A stretch of DNA of 55,071 bases, taken from positions 1 through 55,071 of the IMG/VR virus record IMGVR_UViG_3300005613_003983; one strand, 5' to 3'. The translations under genes and the position numbers were made by a program. Origin of the DNA: a virus. Position 1 is the stretch's first letter; each line of letters begins with the position of its first letter. The notes beneath the pieces were generated by a model, which was not told the origin of the DNA, made no database searches, and was given only the letters and a program-made list of their open reading frames with translations. Positions 38,452 to 47,600 of this stretch are shown here, piece after piece.

Positions 38452-38793
38452 ATGAAATTTAATCCTTTATTTCCAAATAGAAAATATGGTGATGGAATAA
38501 TAATGTTAAAAGGATATGTTGCGGTGACAGCACCAAAAGGATATAAAGGAAAAACATATTTTGGAAAGAATTACAACAAAAATGCAAAAAGGCAGAGGGC
38601 ATATGTTTATCAACATAGATTGGTAATGGAGAAAAAGATAGGCAGATATTTAGAATCAGATGAACTTGTTCATCATAAAAATAAGATTAGACACGATAAT
38701 AGGGAAGAAAATCTTGAAATAGTGGTTGGTAAAGGGAGACATTCAGGAAAAATACGTTGCCCTTATTGTTTGAAGGAATTTAGAACATTATAA
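38452..38793 (+). CDS. Free-standing HNH homing endonuclease
   Basis: 113 aa from the ATG behind AATAAGG; a longer frame upstream overlaps queE. YVYQHRLVMEKKIGRYLESD, then ELVHHKNKIRHDNREENLEI is the HNH core, and CPYCLKEF is a C-terminal zinc knuckle. Sits between queE and the dehydrogenase gene. Confidence 0.85.
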   Translation: MKFNPLFPNRKYGDGIIMLKGYVAVTAPKGYKGKTYFGKNYNKNAKRQRAYVYQHRLVMEKKIGRYLESDELVHHKNKIRHDNREENLEIVVGKGRHSGKIRCPYCLKEFRTL

Positions 38794-38838
38794 TTTTTAT
38801 TATTAAATTTCAAGAAACTTTAAAAAATATCTTTTAAA

Positions 38839-39678
38839 ATGAAAAAGTCAACAATTGCAGTTATTGGCTGGACAGGAATAGTGGGTGCCACTACCTACCA
38901 ATGGTTTAAAAAACAAGGACATTCAGTAATGGGTTTAGCAAAGGATAGAAAAACTCACACTTGGGATCAGATAAACAAAGAAGCAGATTATATTTTTATA
39001 ACTGTTCCTACGCCTTATGATTGGGAAGAAAAAAGGGCTGATTTAACCGTGTTGCAGCAAGTTTTTAGAAGGATAGGTTATGCCAAAATAATAATTATTA
39101 AATCTACAATATTGCCTGGAACAACAGAAACATTACAAGAAAAATATCCTTCTTTATATTTATTACATAATCCTGAATTCTTGAGTGCTAAAACAGCTTG
39201 GGAGGATTTTATTAATCCAGACAGACAATTAGTAGGTTATACAAAAAGAAGTTATAAATATGCCGAAGAAGTATTGCATTTATTACCACAAAGTCCGTAC
39301 GATGTCATAATGAAAGCAACTGAAGCGGAAATTTGTAAATATATTAATAATTTTCATGGTGCTTTAATGGTTATGTTTTCTAACTTTTTTTATGATATTG
39401 CTTTAAAGTTTGGGAAAGGGACATTAGATTTTGAAAGAATTAAAAAAGCAGCTCAAGCCTCAAAGTGGGTGGGTTCTCCTATGGGTAGAATGTATTGGGA
39501 AGTCTTTCATAAAGGTAAAAGAGGTTATGGTGGTGGTTGTTTTCCTAAAGACATTAATAGTTTAATAGAATGGTGTAAAGAGAATAAAGTAGATAGTGAA
39601 ATAATTGAGGCTACAAGAAAAGCAAATCAAAGAATATTAAAAAAACAAGGATTAACAGAAAAGGAGGTAGAAAAATGA
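38839..39678 (+). CDS. Short UDP-glucose/GDP-mannose dehydrogenase-like protein
   Basis: 279 aa. N-terminal Rossmann part (IAVIGWTGIVGATTYQWF), ADYIFITVPTP, IIIKSTILPGTT, NPEFLSAKTAWEDFINPDRQ, EICKYINNF (Lys), and the catalytic-Cys motif GYGGGCFPKDINSL. These are diagnostic for nucleotide-sugar dehydrogenases. The usual 390-440-aa enzyme also has a C-terminal UDP-sugar-binding domain, which is absent. An altered substrate or oligomer is expected. Its place inside the que operon is curious. Confidence 0.8.
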   Translation: MKKSTIAVIGWTGIVGATTYQWFKKQGHSVMGLAKDRKTHTWDQINKEADYIFITVPTPYDWEEKRADLTVLQQVFRRIGYAKIIIIKSTILPGTTETLQEKYPSLYLLHNPEFLSAKTAWEDFINPDRQLVGYTKRSYKYAEEVLHLLPQSPYDVIMKATEAEICKYINNFHGALMVMFSNFFYDIALKFGKGTLDFERIKKAAQASKWVGSPMGRMYWEVFHKGKRGYGGGCFPKDINSLIEWCKENKVDSEIIEATRKANQRILKKQGLTEKEVEK

Positions 39679-40340
39679 ATAAAAAAACAGTAATCATGTT
39701 GTCTGGTGGTATTGACTCTACGACTTTAGCTTATTATTTAAAAGATAAAAAACATGATTTACATGCTTTGTCTTTTTATTATGGACAAAAACATCACAAA
39801 GAAATCTTAGTAGCAGAAGAGATGGCTAAGATATTACAAATTCCGTTTAAGTTAGTAGATATAAGAAATGTAGGAAAATTGCTTAAATCGTCTCTAACAA
39901 GTAAAAAAGAGAAAGTTCCAGAAGGACATTATGCAGAAAAAGTAATGAAATCTACAGTTGTTCCTAATAGAAATATGATTATGCTTTCTATTGCTGCTGG
40001 CTATGCCAAATCAATTAAAGCAACAACTGTTGCCTTTGCAGCACATGCAGGCGACCATTTTATTTATCCAGATTGTCGGCCTGATTTTGTAACAAATATG
40101 AGGCTTGCATTAGCTTCTTCTTTTGGATATGAAAAACCCTTTCCTGAGTTAATTGCTCCATTTATTGCTCTTGATAAAGTTGATATTGTTAGATTGGGAA
40201 CAATGTTAAAAGTTCCTTTTGGACTTACTTGGTCGTGTTATAAAGGATTAGAAAAGCATTGTGGTAAATGCGGTACTTGCGTTGAAAGAAAAGAAGCCTT
40301 TAAGTTAGCAGGGATTAAAGACTTAACAGAATATGAGTAA
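39675..40340 (+). CDS. queC: 7-cyano-7-deazaguanine synthase
   Basis: 221 aa. PP-loop ATPase motif LSGGIDSTTLAY, YYGQKHHKE, PNRNMIMLSIAAGYA, HAGDHFIYPDCRP, and the zinc site CYKGLEKHCGKCGTCVER identify QueC, which converts CDG to preQ0 with ATP and ammonia. Strong AAAGGAGG site; overlaps ugd and folE. Confidence 0.94.
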   Translation: MNKKTVIMLSGGIDSTTLAYYLKDKKHDLHALSFYYGQKHHKEILVAEEMAKILQIPFKLVDIRNVGKLLKSSLTSKKEKVPEGHYAEKVMKSTVVPNRNMIMLSIAAGYAKSIKATTVAFAAHAGDHFIYPDCRPDFVTNMRLALASSFGYEKPFPELIAPFIALDKVDIVRLGTMLKVPFGLTWSCYKGLEKHCGKCGTCVERKEAFKLAGIKDLTEYE

Positions 40341-40884
40341 ATTAGAAAAATTATTTAAAAGTGTTTTAGAAGAGTTGGGAGAAAATCCTAATAGACCTGG
40401 ATTGAAAGAAACCCCTAAAAGAATAGATAAGGCATTAAGATTTCTCTGTGGTGGATACAATAGAAATCCAAAGGATGTTATAAAAACCTTTCCTGCTAAG
40501 AATATTGACCAATTAGTTGTAATAAAGGCAATAGATTTTTATTCTAAATGCGAACATCACATGGAAACCTTTTATGGACAAGTTCATATTGGTTATTTGC
40601 CCAAAGATAGAGTAATGGGTGTTTCTAAGTTTGCTAGATTAGTAGAAATTTATTCTCGAAGATTACAGATTCAAGAAAGAATGACCCAGCAAATAGCTGA
40701 CGCCATTATGAAATATTTAAAACCTTTGGGGGTGGCGGTCGTCGTTAAAGGAATTCATCTGTGTATGAGAGCTAGAGGAATCCAAAAACAAAACACAGAG
40801 GTAATTACTTCTGCTATGTTGGGAAAGTTTAGAGAAGAAGATGAATCAGCATTAAGAAATGAATTTTTAAATTTGATTAAATAA
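40333..40884 (+). CDS. folE: GTP cyclohydrolase I
   Basis: 183 aa. GLKETPKRIDKAL, CEHHMETFYGQVHIGYLP, GVSKFARLVEIYSRRLQIQE, and GIHLCMRARGIQKQNTEVIT are diagnostic. It produces dihydroneopterin triphosphate, the first intermediate of the preQ0 pathway, so the phage does not depend on host folate flux for that step. Confidence 0.95.
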   Translation: MSKLEKLFKSVLEELGENPNRPGLKETPKRIDKALRFLCGGYNRNPKDVIKTFPAKNIDQLVVIKAIDFYSKCEHHMETFYGQVHIGYLPKDRVMGVSKFARLVEIYSRRLQIQERMTQQIADAIMKYLKPLGVAVVVKGIHLCMRARGIQKQNTEVITSAMLGKFREEDESALRNEFLNLIK

Positions 40885-40885
40885 G

Positions 40886-41548
40886 ATGGCTCAAGTTAAT
40901 TCATTAAAAAAGGTTGTTGGCTACTTTCAAGTGATAAGTAAAAAACCTTTTACTTATGAAGGCAAGCTTTATGAGCCGCCAGCGCACCTTTACATAAGCA
41001 ATCTGTTTTTTAGAGGGTTTAAGTGTCCAGAGAAATGCGGTTGGTGTTGTCCTAGATTTTCTCTTGATTATTTTAAGTACAACTTAGAGGATTTTTTTAA
41101 GTTATATCCTAAGAAAGCAAAACTCTTAGAGAAGCAAGAAACTAAGTTTAATGGTAAAATTTATAAATACTGGTCAATCACGCAGAAAGGTCGGAAAGAA
41201 AATTTTTGCCAGTTTTTAACAGAACCAGAAAGGCGATGTTCGATTCATAAAGCTAATCCGTTTTATTGTAGGGTAGAACCAATTAAAATCTTTTGTGTTA
41301 ATAATACGGGCTGGATAATGAAGAAAAAGTTTTCAAGAGGTTGGTTAGAAAGAAGGGGTACAAAAGCACTTTGTCAATTCTTTCCTTTTGATATGAAAGA
41401 ATTAAAAAAAGATATAGATTTATTTATAGAATTAAAACATATTGCTTTGGAATTCGGGATTGAAACTTACTGTGATAATATAATTTCTTTATTAAAAGAT
41501 TGTTTGGAAATTGAAAAAGCTCCAGACAGAAGGGTAAGAATAAAATGA
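40886..41548 (+). CDS. YkgJ-like Cys-cluster protein in the que operon
   Basis: 220 aa. FKCPEKCGWCCPRFSLDYF, NFCQFLTEPERRCSIHKANP, FYCRVEPIKIFC and CQFFPFD carry the spaced Cys motifs of YkgJ-type proteins, with likely zinc or Fe-S binding. Position between folE and queF suggests a role in 7-deazaguanine metabolism or DNA modification, but this is inference. Confidence 0.6.
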   Translation: MAQVNSLKKVVGYFQVISKKPFTYEGKLYEPPAHLYISNLFFRGFKCPEKCGWCCPRFSLDYFKYNLEDFFKLYPKKAKLLEKQETKFNGKIYKYWSITQKGRKENFCQFLTEPERRCSIHKANPFYCRVEPIKIFCVNNTGWIMKKKFSRGWLERRGTKALCQFFPFDMKELKKDIDLFIELKHIALEFGIETYCDNIISLLKDCLEIEKAPDRRVRIK

Positions 41549-41985
41549 AATCGAAATATGGAACTAAGAAAGTTAAAGACATGAGCAATCCTAAAAATTG
41601 GGAACTTTGGAATGCTCCTAAAAATCAAGAAGTTTTATATCAAACTTTTCCTGAATTTACTTGTCTTTGTCCAAGAAGCGGGTATCCAGATTTTGCTAGA
41701 GTTCATATCATTTCAATTCCAAATAAAAAAGTTATAGAATTAAAATGCTTAAAGCTTTGGCTTAATTCTTTTAGAGATATAGGAATTAGCCATGAAAACA
41801 GTACTTGCTTAGTAGCTAAAACCCTGTTTGACAAACTTAAACTAAAATATATCTTTGTTTTAATGGAATATACACCTAGAGGCAATTTGACAACTTTTCC
41901 AATGACTGAATTGAGTAGATTAGATAAACCTGTTTTGGAGGTGGATGAAATAAAAAAGAATATTTTAAAAAAAGTTATTAAATGA
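41545..41985 (+). CDS. queF: preQ0 reductase, QueF type
   Basis: 146 aa. FTCLCPRSGYPDFARVHI (catalytic Cys and Asp), ELKCLKLWLNSFRDIGISHE (NADPH-binding E(S/L)K-x-x-K motif and the His-Glu pair) and YTPRGNLTTFP match unimodular QueF. All the catalytic residues expected for nitrile reduction are present, so preQ0 should be converted to preQ1. Coupled to the transglycosylase gene by ATGA. Confidence 0.88.
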   Translation: MKSKYGTKKVKDMSNPKNWELWNAPKNQEVLYQTFPEFTCLCPRSGYPDFARVHIISIPNKKVIELKCLKLWLNSFRDIGISHENSTCLVAKTLFDKLKLKYIFVLMEYTPRGNLTTFPMTELSRLDKPVLEVDEIKKNILKKVIK

Positions 41986-42800
41986 AAATCTATCTAGGTT
42001 TTAGTAATGGCGGAAGCAGAGATATATTAATTAAGGCTAAAGCTCCTCATGGTTTAATTAGCTATTTCTATATTAAAGAACATAAACTAAAAATAGATTT
42101 TACTAAAAATTTTAAAGCAGTAATGCTTGATTCTGGAGCTTTCTCTGCCGATAGTTTAAATAAACCTATTTCTATTGAAGAATATGCAAAGTTTTGTAAG
42201 AAATACAAAGATAAGTTTAAAACAATAATCAGCCTTGATGTGATTGGTGATGTTAAATTTAATATAAAAAGTGCAGATATGTCTTACAAAAACTTTAAAT
42301 ATTTAAAATCACAAAAAATAAATGCATTGCCTGTATTTCATCAAACAGAAGATTTTAAATGGCTTGACCTTTATTGTAAAAATTATGACTATGTTGGTTT
42401 GGGTGGAGTCGGGAATTTAGGAAACACAAGATGGATAGGAAGGTGGTTGACAAGAGTTTTTGCTCGTTATCCTAAACATAAATTTCATGGATTCGCTATT
42501 ACTTCACCTTCTTTATTATTAAAGTTTCCTTTTTATTCAGTAGATAGCACTTCATGGACAATAGGTGGAAGATATGGTCAGATTTTGAAATTAAAAGATT
42601 TTGGGTTAAAATTAAACTACTTAAGAGTCAGTGAGAAAAAAGAAGAAATAAAAAGAACCTTTTTACACTCTAGTAATTTATTAGATAAAAAAGGGAAGAA
42701 AGCAGGTTTGCTTAGAAATCTACACAACGCAGAGGTTTTTGTTGAATTAGAAAAATTAATTACTCGTGTTTGGGAGAAAAGAGGAATTAAATATGACTGA
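41982..42800 (+). CDS. dpdA: DpdA-like DNA guanine transglycosylase
   Basis: 272 aa. KAVMLDSGAFSADS, IISLDVIGD, LPVFHQTEDFKWLD, YVGLGGVGN, FHGFAIT and FYSVDSTSW fit the TGT-fold DpdA family of phages, which exchanges guanine in DNA for a 7-deazaguanine base. Putative nucleophile and acid Asp residues lie in LDSGAFS and SLDVIGD. It lacks the C-terminal RNA-binding domain of tRNA TGTs. Last gene of the que operon, so DNA rather than tRNA is the likely substrate. Confidence 0.8.
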   Translation: MKIYLGFSNGGSRDILIKAKAPHGLISYFYIKEHKLKIDFTKNFKAVMLDSGAFSADSLNKPISIEEYAKFCKKYKDKFKTIISLDVIGDVKFNIKSADMSYKNFKYLKSQKINALPVFHQTEDFKWLDLYCKNYDYVGLGGVGNLGNTRWIGRWLTRVFARYPKHKFHGFAITSPSLLLKFPFYSVDSTSWTIGGRYGQILKLKDFGLKLNYLRVSEKKEEIKRTFLHSSNLLDKKGKKAGLLRNLHNAEVFVELEKLITRVWEKRGIKYD

Positions 42801-43431
42801 ACTTAAATACAACCATCAAGTAGCAATAATTGATATTAATAAAATAAAACCCAATCCCTATAATCCTAATATAATGGATGAGAAGCTATTTGAAGAAACA
42901 AAAAACAACATTAAAAAAGAGGGGTTGGTGGGAGCAATAATAGTTAGAAAAGAAAAAGATGAGTATATTATTATTGACGGAGAACACAGATGGAAAGCTG
43001 CTAAAAAACTTGAATATAAAGAAATACCCACTATCATTTTAGACAAAAATCTTCCAGAAGCAATGATTTCTACAATTAACTTCAACAAATTGAGAGGAGA
43101 ATTTGATACACTAAAACTAGCAGAAGTAGTACACGAACTTAATAAGACTTATACAATAGAGGAATTAGAAAAAGAACTAGGGTATACTCAAGATGAATTA
43201 CAGGGACTGGAAAATCTTTTAAAATTTGATTTCAGCCAATTTGAAAAAGAATCATTAGAATTAGATAAAGAAGATATTGCAGAATATAGATTTGAAGTTG
43301 TTTTAACAGATGAACAATATGAAACATTAAAAGCTACTTTAAAAATGGTAAACAAAAAAAATAATGCAGAAAAAATAAATGATATTTGTTTAAAATATAT
43401 AAAAGATAACTATGAAAAAAATAATACATAA
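42793..43431 (+). CDS. ParB-like (ParB/sulfiredoxin-fold) protein, copy 1
   Basis: 212 aa from the ATG MTELKYNHQV, overlapping dpdA. IDINKIKPNPYNPNIMDEKL, IIIDGEHRWKAAKKLEYKEI and ISTINFNKLRGEFD give the ParB N-terminal domain with the GEHRW box. A helix-turn-helix-like stretch (LEKELGYTQDELQGLENLLK) follows. Such proteins often sit beside phage terminase genes. Confidence 0.75.
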   Translation: MTELKYNHQVAIIDINKIKPNPYNPNIMDEKLFEETKNNIKKEGLVGAIIVRKEKDEYIIIDGEHRWKAAKKLEYKEIPTIILDKNLPEAMISTINFNKLRGEFDTLKLAEVVHELNKTYTIEELEKELGYTQDELQGLENLLKFDFSQFEKESLELDKEDIAEYRFEVVLTDEQYETLKATLKMVNKKNNAEKINDICLKYIKDNYEKNNT

Positions 43432-44047
43432 GATAATAACTGTTGATATAGAAAAAATAATTCCTAATAAATACAATCCTAATGTAATGGATAAAAAAAC
43501 ATTCGAGCAAACAAAGAAAAATATATTGAGAGAGGGATTAATTGGAGGAATTGTTTGTAGGAAAAATCCAGACAAAGAGGGTGAGTATATTGTTATTGAT
43601 GGAGAACATAGGTGGAAAGCTATTAAAAGCCTTGGTTATAAAAAAGTACCTATTATTGTTTTAAATAAAAATGTTCCTGAAGCAATGATTTCTACGATTA
43701 ATTTTAATAAATTAAGAGGAGTTTTCGACAACTTAAGATTAGCAAATGTTATTTACGAGCTAAATAAAACATATTCTTTAGAGGAAATAGAAAATAAATT
43801 GGGTTATACCCAAGATGAATTACAGGGATTAAAAAACCTTTCAGAAGTTGATTTTGAACAACTTGAAAAGGAATCAACTAATTTAAAAGAATATAAAGTT
43901 CCAGAAAATAGATTTGAAGTTCTTTTAAATAAAGAACAATATAAAACTGTCAAAAAGGCAATTGATATTACTGGTAAAGAAAATATGGCTGATGCTTTAA
44001 TTATAATTTGTTTAGAATATTTAAAACATGGCAAAAGAACCTCTTGA
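43412..44047 (+). CDS. ParB-like protein, copy 2
   Basis: 211 aa; a diverged tandem copy of the gene upstream with the same order of motifs (VDIEKIIPNKYNPNVMDKKT, VIDGEHRWKAIKSLGYKKVP, ISTINFNKLRGVFDNLRLAN, LGYTQDELQGL). Overlaps both neighbours. Its C-terminus differs, so the pair may form a heteromer or recognise different sites. Confidence 0.75.
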   Translation: MKKIIHKIITVDIEKIIPNKYNPNVMDKKTFEQTKKNILREGLIGGIVCRKNPDKEGEYIVIDGEHRWKAIKSLGYKKVPIIVLNKNVPEAMISTINFNKLRGVFDNLRLANVIYELNKTYSLEEIENKLGYTQDELQGLKNLSEVDFEQLEKESTNLKEYKVPENRFEVLLNKEQYKTVKKAIDITGKENMADALIIICLEYLKHGKRTS

Positions 44048-44696
44048 TACAGAAAAAATATTACCATCTCCTCAAAGTGTAACTGCTGTTGCCCAGAATA
44101 TAAATCCAGACAATGTTAATAAAATAGCCCTACGCAGGGGAAAAGTAAGAGAATTAGTAAGAATGGGTTATGAGCCTTACCAAATACCATTAATTCTTGA
44201 AAAAGGAATTAAGGTAGGAAAAAATAAAATTATTACTGTTCCGATTTCTGAAACAATTGTAAAAAATGATGTTGAATATATAAGACAAGAAGATGCTTCG
44301 ATAGATATTGATTTTAGTGAGAAGAGAGCAGAAATTTTAGACAAATTAAGATTCTTATATAATAGAGCAATAACTGAATATATGAATGCTAAGGGACAAG
44401 CAAGAAATAGTTTTATGAATACGGCCTTATCGGTTTTAAGTAAAATAACAGAAATAGAAGGAGTTAAAGCTCCTGAAAGTTTAGATATTAATTTAGGAGA
44501 AGAAGCAAAAATATCAAAATATGCTATCGAGCTTCATAAATTAAGCGAAAATGACAAATCTAATATTCTCACCGCAATTCGAGAAGTTCATAAAAAACGC
44601 CAACTGGAAAGAGATGGAAATTCTGGAGTTTCTAGCGGAAAACCCAGAATACCAGTACAAACCAGTGGGGATGAGAGAGTTCCTAGAAAGTCCTAA
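44028..44696 (+). CDS. Putative small terminase subunit
   Basis: 222 aa. A helical protein with a helix-turn-helix-like N-terminal part (RRGKVRELVRMGYEPYQIPL) and a central helical oligomerisation region. Position directly before the large subunit suggests TerS. Its last 49 codons overlap the terL start by 146 bases; the tail is low in complexity (SSGKPRIPVQTSGDERVPRK). Confidence 0.55.
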   Translation: MAKEPLDTEKILPSPQSVTAVAQNINPDNVNKIALRRGKVRELVRMGYEPYQIPLILEKGIKVGKNKIITVPISETIVKNDVEYIRQEDASIDIDFSEKRAEILDKLRFLYNRAITEYMNAKGQARNSFMNTALSVLSKITEIEGVKAPESLDINLGEEAKISKYAIELHKLSENDKSNILTAIREVHKKRQLERDGNSGVSSGKPRIPVQTSGDERVPRKS

Positions 44697-47600
44697 TTTT
44701 GTTACCAAGCAAGACTCGGCACGACCTTATAATAAAGAACTTCTAATAGAAATATTTGATAGTGGTAAAAATCTTGAGTTTTTTGAAAACTTAGGAAAAT
44801 ATGAGGAAGTTCTTTATATAGCTGGCATTGGTTCTGGTAAATCCTATGTTTCTTCAATGGCAATAACCTATATTATTTATAGGTTGCTTTGTTTAAGAAA
44901 TCCTCAAAAATACTTTCATTTTGCTAAAGGAACTAAAATTGCCTTTGTCAATATTTCTAAGTCTTTTACTCAAGCCAAAGATGTTGTTTTTGGTGAGATT
45001 AAAAATAGAATAGATAATAATCAATGGTTTCAAAACTTTTATCCTCCTGACCCAAGAATTAAGTCTAAAATAAGATTACCTAAAAATATTTTTATTCTTC
45101 CGTTGGGCTCAAATGAAGAATCTCCTTTGGGTTATAACATTTTTGGAGCAGTTATTGATGAAGCTTCATTTCATACTTCAACTAAAGATAAAGATTATGC
45201 TGAAGAAAGCTATAATCAAATTAAAAAGCGTATTCGTTCTCGATTTTTTTCTAAAGGAAAAACATTTATTATAACTTCACCAAGATATGTTTATGATTTT
45301 GCTGAGAAAAAATGGGAAGAAGAAGCAGATAATCCTAAAGTTTTTAAAAGAAGAACTCCTTTATGGGAAGCAATACCAGAGGAAATGTTTTGTGGACAGA
45401 AATTTGATTTAGGAAAATATGTTTCAAAATATAAGGGAAAAGGAGTAATGATACCAATAGAATACGAAGATGAATTTATAAAAAATCCTGAAAAGGCAAT
45501 GAGGGATTATGGTGCTCAACCATCAATGTCAATTCAGGGATTTTTTAATGACCCTGACATTATTACTTCATATGCTAATTATAAAAGAAAACATCCAATT
45601 AGTCCTAAAACAGGAGATTTTTATGAATGGTTTTATAATCTGAAAAGCAGTGAAAGTTTTGATACTGATAAACGCTTTATACATATTGATTTAGGATTAA
45701 ATAAAGAGGGAAAAGGAGATTGTGCTGGTTTTGCTATGGGAAAGTTTAATGGTTGGATAGAGCAAAGAAGTAGTTTGGGCAAAATGGAAAAGAAGCCAAA
45801 AATATTCATTGACTTTATGTTACAGATAAAGGCAAGACCAAAAGACGAGATTCAATTTGAGGAAGTTAGAAAACTTGTTTATAAACTTAGAGATATTGGT
45901 TATAATATTCATAAGATAACCTTTGATGGTTGGCAATCGACATTAGGTTCAACAAAGATAAAATTGCTTGATGGAACAAATAAAAGAATAGACGAAATAG
46001 ATAAAAAAACATGGATTTATTCCTATGACTTAAAAAGAAAAGAGATAGTTCCTGCATTATGTCATCCCGCTATTAAAACAGGTGTTAATAAAAAGGTTTA
46101 TGAGATTATTCTTGACAATGGCGAGAAACTGTATTTTACCCCTGAACATTTATTTTTAATGAGGGATGGTTCATATAAAGAAGTACAAGAGTTAAAGCCA
46201 TGCAATAGCATAATGCCTTTATATACAGATTATTTAATAAGAAAAAATAAAACAGATACAAAACCAAGACGTTATGAAAAAATATTACAACCAGAAACAA
46301 ATAATTGGGAGATGACTCATGATATGGTTGCTAGAAATATTTATGGGAAGAAATCTAAGAATAACGTAGTCCATCACAGAAATTTTAATTCAGAGGATAA
46401 TAGACCATTAAATCTTGAATATCAGCACTATAAAAATCATCTTAAAATGCATAAGATGCTAACTCAAAAAGCGAATGAAATTAGATGGTCAAAAAAAGGC
46501 ATGAGGGAAAAACAAGCCCAGTTAATGCGAGAAAGAAATAAGAAATTCAATCTACCCTCTTTACTAAAATCACCTACTAAAGAAATTGCTAAAAAAATAG
46601 CTTTGATAATTCAAGATAAGTGGGATAATGATAAAGAATATAAGATTAAAATGTTAAAAAGGCCTGTTTATTATGGTAAAAATTCGCCTCATTATAATCG
46701 ACAAGTAGAAAATGAATTGTTATTAAAAATATGTTCAAGTAGTAATACTTTAAAAGAAGTTAGACAAAGATTAGAGTTAAAAAACAATCTTTTTATTATT
46801 AGAAGGTTAAAATCATTGGGTTATAAAGGATTCAGAGATTATAAATCACAAAAAAATCATAAAGTAGTTTCGGTTAAATTTTATAAATATGAAGATGTTT
46901 ATGATATAGAAGTTCCTAAATATCATAATTTTGCTTTATCGGCAGGTATTTTTGTTCATAATTCAGTTGATTCTGTTCAAACATTAAAATCAGCAGGATT
47001 TAATGCGGACTTTCTTTCGGTAGATAGAAAAGCAGAAGCATATTATACATTGAAGGGGGCTTTACTTGATAAGAGATTAGATTTTTATTTTTATAAACCG
47101 TTTATTATAGAACTTCAACAATTAGAAGAAATAAAAGGAATGAAGATTGACCATCCAAGAGGAGGAAGTAAAGATGTTTGTTTAGCAGGTAATACAAAAA
47201 TATCTTTATTAAATGGTAAGGAAGTCCCAATTAAAAAACTTGTTGGAAAATCAAAGTTTGAAGTTTATTCAGTTTTACCAAATGGACAAATTAAGATTGG
47301 AAAAATTGAGAATGTAGTTTGTACTGGGTTAAGAAAAGATATTTATCGTATTTGGTTAGATAATAATAAGCATATAGATTGTACTTCTAATCATCCTTTT
47401 TTATTAAGAAATGGAAGATATAAAAGAGCTGATAAATTAAAAATAAACGATAAACTAATGCCTCTATATAGAAAATTATCAATTACTAATAGCAAAACTG
47501 CTCTTAATGGCTATGAAATGATAAGACAAAATAATTCTGGTAAGTGGGTTTTTACGCATCAATTAGTAGCAAAGGATATTTTTGAGTTTACTTATAAGAA

